37,596 nt of DNA from a virus, in IMG/VR virus record IMGVR_UViG_3300032561_002127, positions 1 through 37,596 of that record. One strand, given 5' to 3'. Of the stretch, positions 7,927 through 14,475 are shown in pieces. A program made the translations under genes and the position numbers. Position 1 is the first letter of the stretch. Each line of letters opens with the position of its first letter. The notes below the pieces were generated by a model. That model worked only from the letters and a program-made list of their open reading frames with translations, was not told where the DNA came from and did no database searches.

Positions 7927-8652
7927 ATGGCTGACCTCGACAAGATCCGCGCCGTCCTGCGAGCGCTGAAGGCCAAGACGGTCGATAACGGCTGCACCGA
8001 GGACGAGGCCATCGCCGCCACCGAAAAGATGGCGGAGCTGCTGTCTCGCCACGGCATCGCCGAGGACGAGTTGGAGGAGGCCGAATATTCGGAGCATACC
8101 ATCGGCCTGGGGCGGAGATCGCCGCTTGACCAGGTCTGGTTCGCGGTAGCCCGCTTCGCCGATTGCCGGGGCTGGTACGTCCAGGATGGCCGGTCCTGGG
8201 CCTTCACCTTCTTCGGCCGCGCCCAGGACGTGCTGGTGGCCGAATACGTCCACGACGTGCTGCGCGCCGCCTGCGATCAGGCCCTGACCGCCTTCCGTGC
8301 CTCCGGGGTCTACCAGCGGCGGCGCAAGGTCAGCACCCGTAACCAGGCGGTCAAGGCCTTCCTGGAGGGGCTTGCGGCCGGTCTGGGGGGCAAGCTCTCC
8401 AATGGCCTCTGGCGCCGCTACGGCGGTCTCCAGGATGGTGACCGGGCAAACGCGCTGATTCTGGCCAACCAGGATGATCTCAAGCTCAAGCTGGCCGACA
8501 AGGGCATGAAGTTCGGTCGGTCGCGCGCCCTGGCGCCGGCCGCAGGCGCCTTCAAGCGTGACGCCACGCACCACGGCTACCGCGCGGCCGCCGACATCGA
8601 TGTCAACGCCGGTGTCGCCGCCGGCAACAAGGTGGCGGGGTTGCTGTCATGA
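7927..8652 (+). CDS. DUF2786-domain protein
   Basis: This 241-residue protein starts with a DUF2786-like helical hairpin (residues 3-50: 'LDKIRAVLRALKAKTVDNGC' then 'EDEAIAATEKMAELLSRHGI'). A longer alpha/beta region follows with 'DQVWFAVARFADCRGWYV' and a helical section. Proteins with this layout occur in many phages and mobile elements; their function is unknown. It lies directly after the ParB-like gene and overlaps the next gene in an ATGA junction, so these three genes form a tight accessory block. Confidence 0.87.
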   Translation: MADLDKIRAVLRALKAKTVDNGCTEDEAIAATEKMAELLSRHGIAEDELEEAEYSEHTIGLGRRSPLDQVWFAVARFADCRGWYVQDGRSWAFTFFGRAQDVLVAEYVHDVLRAACDQALTAFRASGVYQRRRKVSTRNQAVKAFLEGLAAGLGGKLSNGLWRRYGGLQDGDRANALILANQDDLKLKLADKGMKFGRSRALAPAAGAFKRDATHHGYRAAADIDVNAGVAAGNKVAGLLS

Positions 8653-8993
8653 CCGGCCGCGCCATCTATCCCACCGATCTCGCGGCCGCCTTTGCTGATC
8701 GGGCCGGGAAAAGATACGTGCCCTCCAACGGGCTTGAGGGTGAGCTGTTTTACGAGGCGTGGTGCTCCGACTGCGCCCGTGATGCCGCCGTCCGCGCCGA
8801 TCCAGCCCTGGGGGACGGATGCCCGATCCTGGCGGCGTCCATGGCCTACGCCTTCGCCGACAAGGGATATCCCATCGCCTGGCTGTTCGGCGCCGATGGC
8901 CAGCCCCGCTGCACCGCCTTCACCGTCGAGGGTTTGCCCGAGCGTTGCGACCGCACTCCAGACCTGTTTGACGATGCGGCCTCCGCAGTCTGA
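8649..8993 (+). CDS. Hypothetical protein, 114 residues
   Basis: The start lies in an ATGA overlap with the DUF2786 gene. The 114-residue product has three cysteines in the middle (within 'WCSDCARDAA' and 'GDGCPIL') and another pair later ('RCTAF' and 'RCDRTPD'), suggesting a small metal-stabilised or redox-bonded fold. There is no membrane span. A segment 'AYAFADKGYPIAWLFGADGQ' looks like a compact alpha/beta unit. No family is recognised. Confidence 0.76.
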   Translation: MTGRAIYPTDLAAAFADRAGKRYVPSNGLEGELFYEAWCSDCARDAAVRADPALGDGCPILAASMAYAFADKGYPIAWLFGADGQPRCTAFTVEGLPERCDRTPDLFDDAASAV

Positions 8994-9018
8994 ATGACCT
9001 CCCTTTGAGAGACCGAAT

Positions 9019-9618
9019 ATGACCGCCGATCTGTTCCCCTGGCCATGGTCCGACTATACCGATCTGGCCAAAGCCGCCGAGATGTTCGAGACCGACGAAT
9101 GGGCGGCCGAGTCCATCCTCGACGTGGAGCTATTGACGCCCGTGGTGTTCGATCCCTGCTGCGGCCGGGGTGTGCTTGCCGAGGCAGCCGCCCGTCGGGG
9201 CTACGGCGTCTATGCCATGGACCTCTATAATTGGGGCTATGCCGAAGGCGATCATGGCATCGACTTCCTGACCTGGTCACCGCCCGCCGGCATCGCCCAT
9301 CGCGAATTTTCGGTGTTGATGAACCCTCCGTTCTCCAAGGCTGTGGAATTCGTCCGCCGCTCGTTCGAACTGGGAGCGCGCAAGGTCGTCTGCTTCCAGC
9401 GCTTCGCCTGGTGGGAGTCGGAAGACCGAACCTCATTCTGGGCCGAGCTGCCCCCGGCCAGGATCTACGTCTGCCGGAACCGTGCCACATGCTGGCGCAT
9501 CGATATTCCGCCCGAGGCCCGCAAGAACGGTGCCTCTACCGCTCACGCATGGTTCGTCTGGGAACGTGGCCATCCGCCGGCCGCTGCCCTGTGGCATGTC
9601 AATCGGAGGAAGTCATGA
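9019..9618 (+). CDS. Small orphan DNA N6-adenine methyltransferase-like protein
   Basis: This 199-residue Rossmann-fold methyltransferase has a SAM-binding motif I at residues 43-54 ('VFDPCCGRGVLA') and the catalytic 'NPPF' motif at 102-105, typical of DNA amino-methyltransferases. It has no separate target-recognition domain and no neighbouring restriction endonuclease. It is therefore probably a stand-alone phage enzyme that marks phage DNA or acts during replication. The substrate is inferred from the NPPF motif; methylation of another nucleic acid cannot be excluded. The next gene (gemA) starts in an ATGA overlap. Confidence 0.88.
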   Translation: MTADLFPWPWSDYTDLAKAAEMFETDEWAAESILDVELLTPVVFDPCCGRGVLAEAAARRGYGVYAMDLYNWGYAEGDHGIDFLTWSPPAGIAHREFSVLMNPPFSKAVEFVRRSFELGARKVVCFQRFAWWESEDRTSFWAELPPARIYVCRNRATCWRIDIPPEARKNGASTAHAWFVWERGHPPAAALWHVNRRKS

Positions 9619-10043
9619 GCAACCGCAATCCCATGCTGGCCAAGATCCACATCGCCGCCAAGGAGCTCGGCCTCGACGATGCGACCTATCGGCAGATCCT
9701 GGAGCGCCTCACCGGCAAGAGCAGCTCGCGCGACCTCAAGGACCACCAACTGGCGGCAGTGCTGGCCGAGTTCCAGCGGCTCGGGTGGACGCCTCCGAAG
9801 GGCTCCAGCGGCGCGGCAACCTCACGCAAGCCCTCCGGCAAGGCCCATGTGCGCAAGGTGTTCGCGATCTGGTCGGACATGTGTAAGTCCGGAATCCCCG
9901 AAACGCCCACCCGCGCCTCGCTGCTGGCCTTCGTCAAGCGCATGACCGGCCTGGATGATCCCGAGTGGATGACGGCCATCCAGGCCAACACGGTCACCGA
10001 GGCCCTCAAGTCCTGGCGCAAGCGGGTGGAGGATGCGCGATGA
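9615..10043 (+). CDS. gemA: GemA-like regulatory protein (Mu gp16 family, DUF1018)
   Basis: This 142-residue protein matches the GemA/DUF1018 family. It has an N-terminal 'LAKIHIAAKELGLDDATYRQ' helix pair and a 'LKDHQLAAVLAEFQRLGW' segment, then a linker, then a C-terminal module ending in a helical 'EALKSWRKRVEDAR'. In Mu, GemA affects host DNA topology and gene expression at the end of the early operon. The start overlaps the methyltransferase stop (ATGA) and follows GGAGGA. Its end faces the end of the minus-strand lipoprotein gene only 8 bases away. Confidence 0.9.
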   Translation: MSNRNPMLAKIHIAAKELGLDDATYRQILERLTGKSSSRDLKDHQLAAVLAEFQRLGWTPPKGSSGAATSRKPSGKAHVRKVFAIWSDMCKSGIPETPTRASLLAFVKRMTGLDDPEWMTAIQANTVTEALKSWRKRVEDAR

Positions 10044-10051
10044 TGACCGTC

Positions 10052-10561
10052 TCAGTGAGCCAGATTTTGGCCGGTCAGAATCACCTTATTGGCCCCGTCG
10101 CTCAGGGCGATGAACTTGGTGAGCATGCCACCCTGAGAATTGATGCCGTACTGAGTGGGAACGCCCCACGTCACATCGACGATTACATACCACTTGAGGG
10201 CGGGAAGATTGGCGAACGAAAAATTGCCTTGGGCGTCGCAAACCGAGCTTCGGCTGTATTTGTCTGCCTCGGGGGACCGGTTGCTGAAATTCACGGAACC
10301 GGGCCTCAAGATCTGGCCCATGATCTCCTGATTGTAGGCCGTTCCCGGCATCAGAAACACCTCCTGTCCGGCACAGGTCTTCACGTCTCCGCCGACGGTT
10401 TTCATGAATGCCTGTCCGGTGAGAAGGGCCGTTCCATCGGCCTGCCAAGGCGCGAAGTCCTTGTCCGAATAAGCCGTCGTCAACTGATAGTTCCGAGCGG
10501 TAACGCACCCCGTCATCAACACCATCATCATCGGGACGATCAAAAACATAACTCGGCGCAT
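10052..10561 (-). CDS. Minus-strand lipoprotein, probable lysogenic-conversion cargo gene
   Basis: This 169-residue protein has a lipoprotein signal: 'MRRV', a hydrophobic run, and a lipobox 'LMTGC' with the acylated Cys at residue 19. The mature part looks beta-rich. It has a carboxypeptidase-regulatory-like pattern: 'LTGQAFMKTVGGDVKTCAGQ', then 'DAQGNFSFANLPALKWYVIV'. On the minus strand the ATG follows AGGAAGGG by 6 bases. It is the only clear gene against the direction of the prophage, tail-to-tail with gemA and head-to-head with the activator, and looks less GC-rich than its neighbours. It is probably a surface lipoprotein expressed from its own promoter in the lysogen, for example altering the host envelope. 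Function is inferred. Confidence 0.88.
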   Translation of the reverse strand: MRRVMFLIVPMMMVLMTGCVTARNYQLTTAYSDKDFAPWQADGTALLTGQAFMKTVGGDVKTCAGQEVFLMPGTAYNQEIMGQILRPGSVNFSNRSPEADKYSRSSVCDAQGNFSFANLPALKWYVIVDVTWGVPTQYGINSQGGMLTKFIALSDGANKVILTGQNLAH

Positions 10562-10596
10562 GGCATTCCCTTCCTGGCTTGAGATGCGGGAACCTT

Positions 10597-10633
10597 GCCC
10601 GTTTTGCGGGCTACCGTCGAGTCAAACTCGATG
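10597..10633 (+). promoter_or_regulatory. Divergent control region with two inverted repeats before the activator gene
   Basis: The 83-base space between the divergent lipoprotein and activator genes contains two inverted repeats. GCCCG and CGGGC at 10597-10611 are separated by TTTTG. TCGAGT and ACTCGA at 10617-10631 are separated by CAA, and this stem can extend to 10615-10633 with one G-T pair. The second abuts the likely ribosome-binding region (about 10630-10637) of the activator. It could be an operator or an RNA hairpin controlling activator translation. No convincing -35/-10 pair is evident. Confidence 0.4.
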
Positions 10634-10644
10634 AAGGTGCGAGC

Positions 10645-11049
10645 ATGAGCGATCAGGCCGTCACCTCTCTCCAACTTCCCGGCATCCTCGGCGAACTGGC
10701 GCGGCGTGGCATGGGCGGTGCGGCGTTGGTCCTGGCGGATCGATGGGGAGGCACCAAGCGCTACATCTCGGACAAGCCGGGGAGCGTGCTTGTCGATCTC
10801 ATTGGCGTCCGTGCCGCCAAGGTGGTAGCGGAGATCTGCGGCGGCGGCTACCATGATATCCCTCGGGCGGGATCGCTGGACCACCTCAAAGCCAAGATCC
10901 TGGCCCATCCGGGCACGACCCGCGAAACCGCCGTGGCGCTGGGGTGCCACGAACGCTATGTTCGGATGGTGCGGTCGAGTGGGGTATCGGCACCGCCCGC
11001 GCGCCGCGCTCGCCCGGTCGATGAGCGACAGCTTGATCTCCTGACCTGA
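10645..11049 (+). CDS. mor: Mor/C-family middle/late transcription activator
   Basis: This 134-residue protein resembles the Mu Mor/C activators. The N-terminal dimerisation-like part contains 'ALVLADRWGGTKRYISDKPG', with the Gly-Gly turn and following strand typical of the family. It then shows 'VVAEICGGGYHDIPRAGS' and a C-terminal helix-turn-helix around 'TTRETAVALGCHERYVRMVR'. The ATG at 10645 is preferred; an open frame to 10579 would run back through the inverted repeats. Only one activator of this family is seen, so it may serve both Mor and C roles. A dyad-bearing candidate target lies just downstream, before the endolysin gene. Confidence 0.88.
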   Translation: MSDQAVTSLQLPGILGELARRGMGGAALVLADRWGGTKRYISDKPGSVLVDLIGVRAAKVVAEICGGGYHDIPRAGSLDHLKAKILAHPGTTRETAVALGCHERYVRMVRSSGVSAPPARRARPVDERQLDLLT

Positions 11050-11050
11050 C

Positions 11051-11100
11051 CGAAAGCGGAAGCTCTTCCGCGCGGCCCCCCCTCTCCTCCATGGATACCT
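11051..11100 (+). promoter_or_regulatory. Candidate late promoter before the lysis genes (Plys-like), with activator dyad
   Basis: A 16-base perfect dyad (GCGGAAG-CT-CTTCCGC) lies at 11056-11071. It is followed by GCGGCCCCCC and a pyrimidine-rich CTCCTCC stretch, then a weak -10-like 'GATACC' near 11094. A closely similar block of about 40 bases occurs at 19789-19830 before the protease gene. The dyad ends 62 bases before the endolysin GTG. In Mu, the C activator binds dyads upstream of Plys and PI, so this is the likely target of the Mor/C-like protein encoded immediately upstream. Confidence 0.6.
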
Positions 11101-11133
11101 TCGCCGAAGATCGCATCTTCGTGAGGGCGTCCC

Positions 11134-11619
11134 GTGTCCGATCAATCTCCTATCCCCGATATCGACGCCTGGGCGGCCGAACAGACCGACGCGGTGATCC
11201 TGGCGCTCACCCTGCTCGGCGAGGCGCGCGGCGAAGACCGCATCGGCCGCACCATGGTGGCCGACACCATCATGACCCGTGTCCAGATCGCCGTGGCCCA
11301 TCGCGCCCGCACCGGCGCGCCCTATTGGTGGGGGGAGACGCCCAAGGAAGTGTGCCTCAAGAGCTATCAGTACGACTGCTGGCTGCCGGGCGATCCCAAC
11401 CGCCTCAAACTTCCCGGCCTGACGCACGATCCGCTGTGGCCGGAAGCGCTGGAGATTGCCCAGGCCGCCGTGAGCGGCGCGGCGAAGGGGAGCGCCCATG
11501 AGGCCACCCATTACCTCAACCCGCATGCCGTCAAGCGCATGCCCGACTGGGCGATCCCCGCCAACCAGGTCGCGGCCCATCTGCATCATGTCTTCTACCA
11601 AGTGGTGCGGGCATCATGA
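11134..11619 (+). CDS. Endolysin, SleB-type cell wall hydrolase
   Basis: This 161-residue protein would cut host peptidoglycan at lysis. It has the SleB/hydrolase-2 signature: 'GEARGE' at residues 29-34, with the probable catalytic Glu30, an internal 'YDCWLPGDPNR' segment and the C-terminal 'HEATHYLNP' motif. There is no signal peptide, so it should need a holin for access. It starts with GTG after a GAGGG motif and sits directly downstream of the candidate late promoter. The lipase gene overlaps its end by 4 bases. Confidence 0.9.
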   Translation: MSDQSPIPDIDAWAAEQTDAVILALTLLGEARGEDRIGRTMVADTIMTRVQIAVAHRARTGAPYWWGETPKEVCLKSYQYDCWLPGDPNRLKLPGLTHDPLWPEALEIAQAAVSGAAKGSAHEATHYLNPHAVKRMPDWAIPANQVAAHLHHVFYQVVRAS

Positions 11620-12227
11620 TCGACCCGCGTCCCTATGCCGATCTGTGCCGACATGCCTATGACCACACCGACTTGGTGGTGGGCGAGGCCAAGGCGCTGA
11701 CCGCCTCGACCGCCGATGGTTTCGCGGTGGCCTTTCAGGGCACCCATGATGCGCGCCAGGCGCTGGACGATCTCGATATCCGGCCCCGTTTTCTCGCTGG
11801 CATCGGCTACGTCCACCACGGCTTCGCCGACCTGGCCGAGGCGGTCTATCCCGAGGTGTGCCGCGCCGTCACCGAGGCCGGACAGCCCACCATCCTGACC
11901 GGCCATTCGCTCGGAGCCGCCATCGCGCTGCTGGTCGGCGCCATGATGGTGCGGGACAAGCTGTCGCTGCTCACCGCCATCATCGGCTTCGGACCGCCTC
12001 GGGTGTCGGGCGGTCCGGCGGTCTCCCGCATGTTCAGTCGCGCCAAGCTGCCGGTGCCGCTCTATCGCCACGGTGCCGATGAGATTCCCGATCTGCCGCC
12101 GATCTTCTCCCCTGGCGCAGCCTTGATCCCAATCGGCACGCCGTCGCCGGGGCTGGATGGTGTCGAGGTCGATCACCGTATCGCCAGCTACATCGCCGCC
12201 CTCGACGCGGCGGGAGGGGCGTTGTGA
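11616..12227 (+). CDS. Class-3 lipase-like alpha/beta hydrolase in the lysis cassette
   Basis: This 203-residue protein has the lipase class-3 layout. The nucleophile elbow is 'GHSLG' at residues 96-100 with Ser98, the acid is probably Asp155 in 'HGADEIPDLPP', and the His is His187 in 'VDHRIASY'. An oxyanion-side 'AFQGTHDA' motif lies near residue 40. No signal peptide is seen. Lying between the endolysin and holin-like genes, it probably hydrolyses membrane or envelope lipids to help release virions, as LysB does for mycobacteriophages. The role is inferred from context; the fold and triad are visible. It overlaps both neighbours. Confidence 0.86.
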   Translation: MIDPRPYADLCRHAYDHTDLVVGEAKALTASTADGFAVAFQGTHDARQALDDLDIRPRFLAGIGYVHHGFADLAEAVYPEVCRAVTEAGQPTILTGHSLGAAIALLVGAMMVRDKLSLLTAIIGFGPPRVSGGPAVSRMFSRAKLPVPLYRHGADEIPDLPPIFSPGAALIPIGTPSPGLDGVEVDHRIASYIAALDAAGGAL

Positions 12228-12439
12228 TCGAGACCATTCGCGACATCGCCATCGTCATCGCCGGCTTCTGCACCCTCGCGTCGATTCTGACCGCCCTGTG
12301 GTTCCTGGGTGAGGACGCCCTGCGCCGCTGGGGTTGGTGGCCGTTCTGGCCGGCCCTCCGGCGCTGGTGGGGACGTGTCACCCACGGCCTGTGCCCCGAT
12401 CTTTTCAACATCCATCCCAACCAGGGGAGGTCCAAGTGA
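12224..12439 (+). CDS. Small membrane protein of the lysis cassette
   Basis: This 71-residue protein starts with GTG in an overlap with the lipase stop. One membrane span is visible at residues 7-28 ('IAIVIAGFCTLASILTALWF'). A Trp/Arg-rich cytoplasmic-type segment follows ('RRWGWWPFWPALRRWWGR'). Its size, topology and place in the lysis cassette suit a holin accessory, pinholin or antiholin. No family is recognised. Confidence 0.75.
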   Translation: MIETIRDIAIVIAGFCTLASILTALWFLGEDALRRWGWWPFWPALRRWWGRVTHGLCPDLFNIHPNQGRSK

Positions 12440-12921
12440 CCGGTTACCGCACCCTCATTTTTGCCGGCATCATCGGCGTGGCCGGGATCTTCGGCCATCA
12501 TCTCGCTCCCGACGTGGTCAATGGCTGGCTCGACGCCATCTTCGCTCTGACGGCGGCGTCCATCGCCTTCATGCGCTGGATCACCACCACGCCGTTGGGT
12601 CATGCCATCCCGCCCGAGGTGGCCCAGGTCGCCAACCTGATCGCCGCCGCCACCGACAAGGGGAGCGCCGACCTTCCCGCGGTCGACCAACCGGCTGCCG
12701 TTGCCGCGCCCGCCAGCGGGGGGGCCACCATCACCGGCCCCCCCGCCGACCTGATCGGCTTGGCCACATCCATCACCAATGCGCTGACCACCATCCAGTC
12801 GGTCCATGCCGCCATGGCCAGCAGCCTGCAGGCGGCCAGCGACCAGGTCAGCGCCGCCCTGCCGTCATCCCCGGTTCCCCAGCCCGCGCCGGCCGCCCCC
12901 GCCGCCGCCGGCCAACAGTGA
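12436..12921 (+). CDS. Holin-like membrane protein
   Basis: The GTG at 12436 follows GGGGAGG and overlaps the previous gene by 4 bases. The 161-residue product has an N-terminal membrane span ('RTLIFAGIIGVAGIFGHHLA') and a second around residues 30-50, ending 'RWITTTPLG'. This N-terminal arrangement recurs in holin-type proteins of alphaproteobacterial phages. The C-terminal 100 residues are Ala/Pro-rich and soluble. It would form the inner-membrane lesion that releases the endolysin. Holin assignment is by topology and position. An open frame extends to 12334 but has no start signal. Confidence 0.75.
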   Translation: MTGYRTLIFAGIIGVAGIFGHHLAPDVVNGWLDAIFALTAASIAFMRWITTTPLGHAIPPEVAQVANLIAAATDKGSADLPAVDQPAAVAAPASGGATITGPPADLIGLATSITNALTTIQSVHAAMASSLQAASDQVSAALPSSPVPQPAPAAPAAAGQQ

Positions 12922-12929
12922 GGCCCTCA

Positions 12930-13175
12930 ATGTCCGAACAACTCCCGACCGTGGGTCGCATCGTCCACTACTACCAGGACGACTCGGCGGCCAAGATCAA
13001 CGGCACCCGCATGCATCCGGCCATCATCACCCGCGTCTGGGGGCCGTCCTGCGTCAACCTGATGGTGTTCTTCGACGGCGCCGCTCCCGGCCCGGTCACC
13101 TCGGTGTGCCGCAACGAGTGTCCGCCGGACACCCTCAACACCTCGTCCCATTGGGATTGGCCCTCTCGGGCCTAA
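12930..13175 (+). CDS. Conserved small phage protein, 81 residues
   Basis: This 81-residue protein begins 'TVGRIVHYYQDDSAAKINGT' and continues with 'HPAIITRVWGPSCVNLMVFF'. It ends 'HWDWPSRA'. This pattern (GRIVHYY, PAIxTRVW, NLxVFxDG, HWPE-like ending) is familiar from many proteobacterial phages, where it occurs near lysis or tail genes without known function. The fold is probably a small beta barrel. Position between holin-like and lipoprotein genes places it in the lysis block. Confidence 0.82.
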   Translation: MSEQLPTVGRIVHYYQDDSAAKINGTRMHPAIITRVWGPSCVNLMVFFDGAAPGPVTSVCRNECPPDTLNTSSHWDWPSRA

Positions 13176-13189
13176 CAGGAGAGTCCAAC

Positions 13190-13546
13190 ATGCGTAAGAT
13201 CATCGCCCTCTGCGCCTTTGCGCTGCTGTCCGTCAGCGCCATGACCGCTTGCACCGAAACCGCCCTGATCACCGACGCCTGCGAGGCCGATGCCGTCGCC
13301 CAGCCCGTCGCCGTGGATGTCGGGGTACCTCTGGCCACGCTGGCCGGCCAGGGCGCCCCTGCGGCGCTGGCGGCCACCCTTGATGATCCGGTCCACAAGG
13401 ACATCCAGGCCGACTGCGCCAAGGCGCTCGCCCCGGCCGCTGCCCCCGTGGTGGCCCCGACGCCGGTGCCGGCGGTTCCCGTGCCGGCGACTCCGGCGAC
13501 GGGGGCTCCCACCACGGCTCCGACGACGGCCGCCGCGAAGTCGTAA
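13190..13546 (+). CDS. Small Pro/Ala-rich secreted protein, possible lipoprotein
   Basis: This 118-residue protein has a clear signal peptide ('MRKIIALCAFALLSVSAMTA') followed by Cys21, an imperfect lipobox (M-T-A-C). The mature N-terminal half is acidic with two further Cys. The C-terminal 40 residues are almost entirely Pro, Ala, Val and Thr. A proline-rich lipoprotein in a lysis cassette recalls the outer-membrane spanin Rz1, but no matching inner-membrane Rz partner is clear, so spanin function is only a suggestion. The start follows ACAGGAGAG. Confidence 0.78.
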   Translation: MRKIIALCAFALLSVSAMTACTETALITDACEADAVAQPVAVDVGVPLATLAGQGAPAALAATLDDPVHKDIQADCAKALAPAAAPVVAPTPVPAVPVPATPATGAPTTAPTTAAAKS

Positions 13547-13755
13547 TGGCCGACAGCGCCGACCTGGCTTCGGAGCGGGAAACAGCGGACAGGGCGGCAG
13601 CGGTGGCTGCCGTCCTGGACCGGCCCAGGCCGGCCGGTAAGAGTGCCTATCTCTGCAATTCCTGCAGAGAGCGAATCCCCGATGCGCGCCGCGAAGCGGT
13701 GCCGGGAACCAATGTCTGCGGGTTTTGTGCCCGCCATCTGACGGGGGCGAGATGA
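13546..13755 (+). CDS. TraR/DksA-type zinc finger protein (Mu gp24-like)
   Basis: This 69-residue protein has a C4 zinc finger: C37 and C40 in 'CNSC', C58 and C61 in 'CGFC', with the 'ERIPDARREAVPG' linker diagnostic of TraR/DksA fingers. In Mu-like phages this small protein lies just before the gp25 (DUF2730) gene, as here. The family can bind the RNA polymerase secondary channel, so it may tune host transcription. Its ATG shares one base with the previous stop, and its own stop overlaps the next start. Confidence 0.9.
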   Translation: MADSADLASERETADRAAAVAAVLDRPRPAGKSAYLCNSCRERIPDARREAVPGTNVCGFCARHLTGAR

Positions 13756-14132
13756 CACACGCGGAATGGATCGATCTGGCGCGCCTGGTGCTCGAGGCGC
13801 TGGGGGCGATCTCCACCGTCCTGCTGGGGCTGTTCGCCTGGATGCATTGGAGCCTCCGAAAGGAGGTCGTCACCAAGGCCGAGATGGCCCGATATCAGAC
13901 GGACCACGAAGGTGAGCACGATGAGCTTACCGCCCGTCTCGCCAAGGGTGAAGCACGGTTCGAGAGGGTCGAGACGCTGCTCTCCACCCTGCCGACCAAG
14001 GACGATGTCGCCGATCTGCGCATCAAGATGGAGCGTCTATCGGGCGATATCAGGGTGGTCACCGCCGTGATCCAGCGGGTCGAGCAACCCGTTCGCGACA
14101 TTGTTTCCGGCGCCTTGGGAGATCGGTCATGA
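13752..14132 (+). CDS. DUF2730 membrane-anchored coiled-coil protein (Mu gp25-like)
   Basis: This 126-residue protein has one N-terminal membrane span at residues 8-32 ('VLEALGAISTVLLGLFAWMH'). A long charged coiled coil follows, typical of DUF2730 in Mu-like phages. The topology (N-terminal anchor, extended coiled coil) also resembles inner-membrane spanins, but family context points to gp25, whose function is unknown. It overlaps the genes on both sides. Confidence 0.88.
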   Translation: MTHAEWIDLARLVLEALGAISTVLLGLFAWMHWSLRKEVVTKAEMARYQTDHEGEHDELTARLAKGEARFERVETLLSTLPTKDDVADLRIKMERLSGDIRVVTAVIQRVEQPVRDIVSGALGDRS

Positions 14133-14473
14133 GCGACCTCCGGGATATCCTGCGGGCCTCGGCGCGTCTGGCCGTCCTGCGCTTCCTCGCCGAGGACACC
14201 GACTACCGCCTCAACACCAGCGTGCTGCAAGAGCTGCTGACCGCCATCGGCCTCGACATGACCCGGGCCGAAGTGGACACCCTGTGCCTGTGGCTGGCCG
14301 AGCGCGATCTGGTGTCCATCGAGTTCGTCGCCAGCGTCAAGGTGGTGCGGCTGGAGACGCGCGGCGGTGATGTGGTCGCTGGCCGGGTGGTGGTCGAGGG
14401 CGTTAAGCGGCCATTGCCGGGTGACATCATGCGGGGCGCCGCTAACGCCGCCAGCGATCTGCTGCGGAGCTGA
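14129..14473 (+). CDS. Mu gp26-like protein (VpaChn25_0724 family)
   Basis: This 114-residue protein is a winged-helix-like small protein. Helices at 3-50 include 'ASARLAVLRFLAEDTDYRLN', and a 'TLCLWLAERDLVSIEFVASV' segment follows, with a final beta pair. It matches the small family regularly found between gp25 and gp27 in Mu-like prophages. Its role is unknown, though its place just before the terminase genes suggests a packaging or regulatory accessory. It begins in an ATGA overlap with the gp25-like gene. Confidence 0.86.
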   Translation: MSDLRDILRASARLAVLRFLAEDTDYRLNTSVLQELLTAIGLDMTRAEVDTLCLWLAERDLVSIEFVASVKVVRLETRGGDVVAGRVVVEGVKRPLPGDIMRGAANAASDLLRS

Positions 14474-14475
14474 CC

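Noticed and set aside
9965-10582. + strand open frame of 205 codons opposite the lipoprotein gene
   Set aside because: The minus-strand product has a signal peptide, lipobox and ribosome-binding site; the + strand product has none and overlaps gemA.
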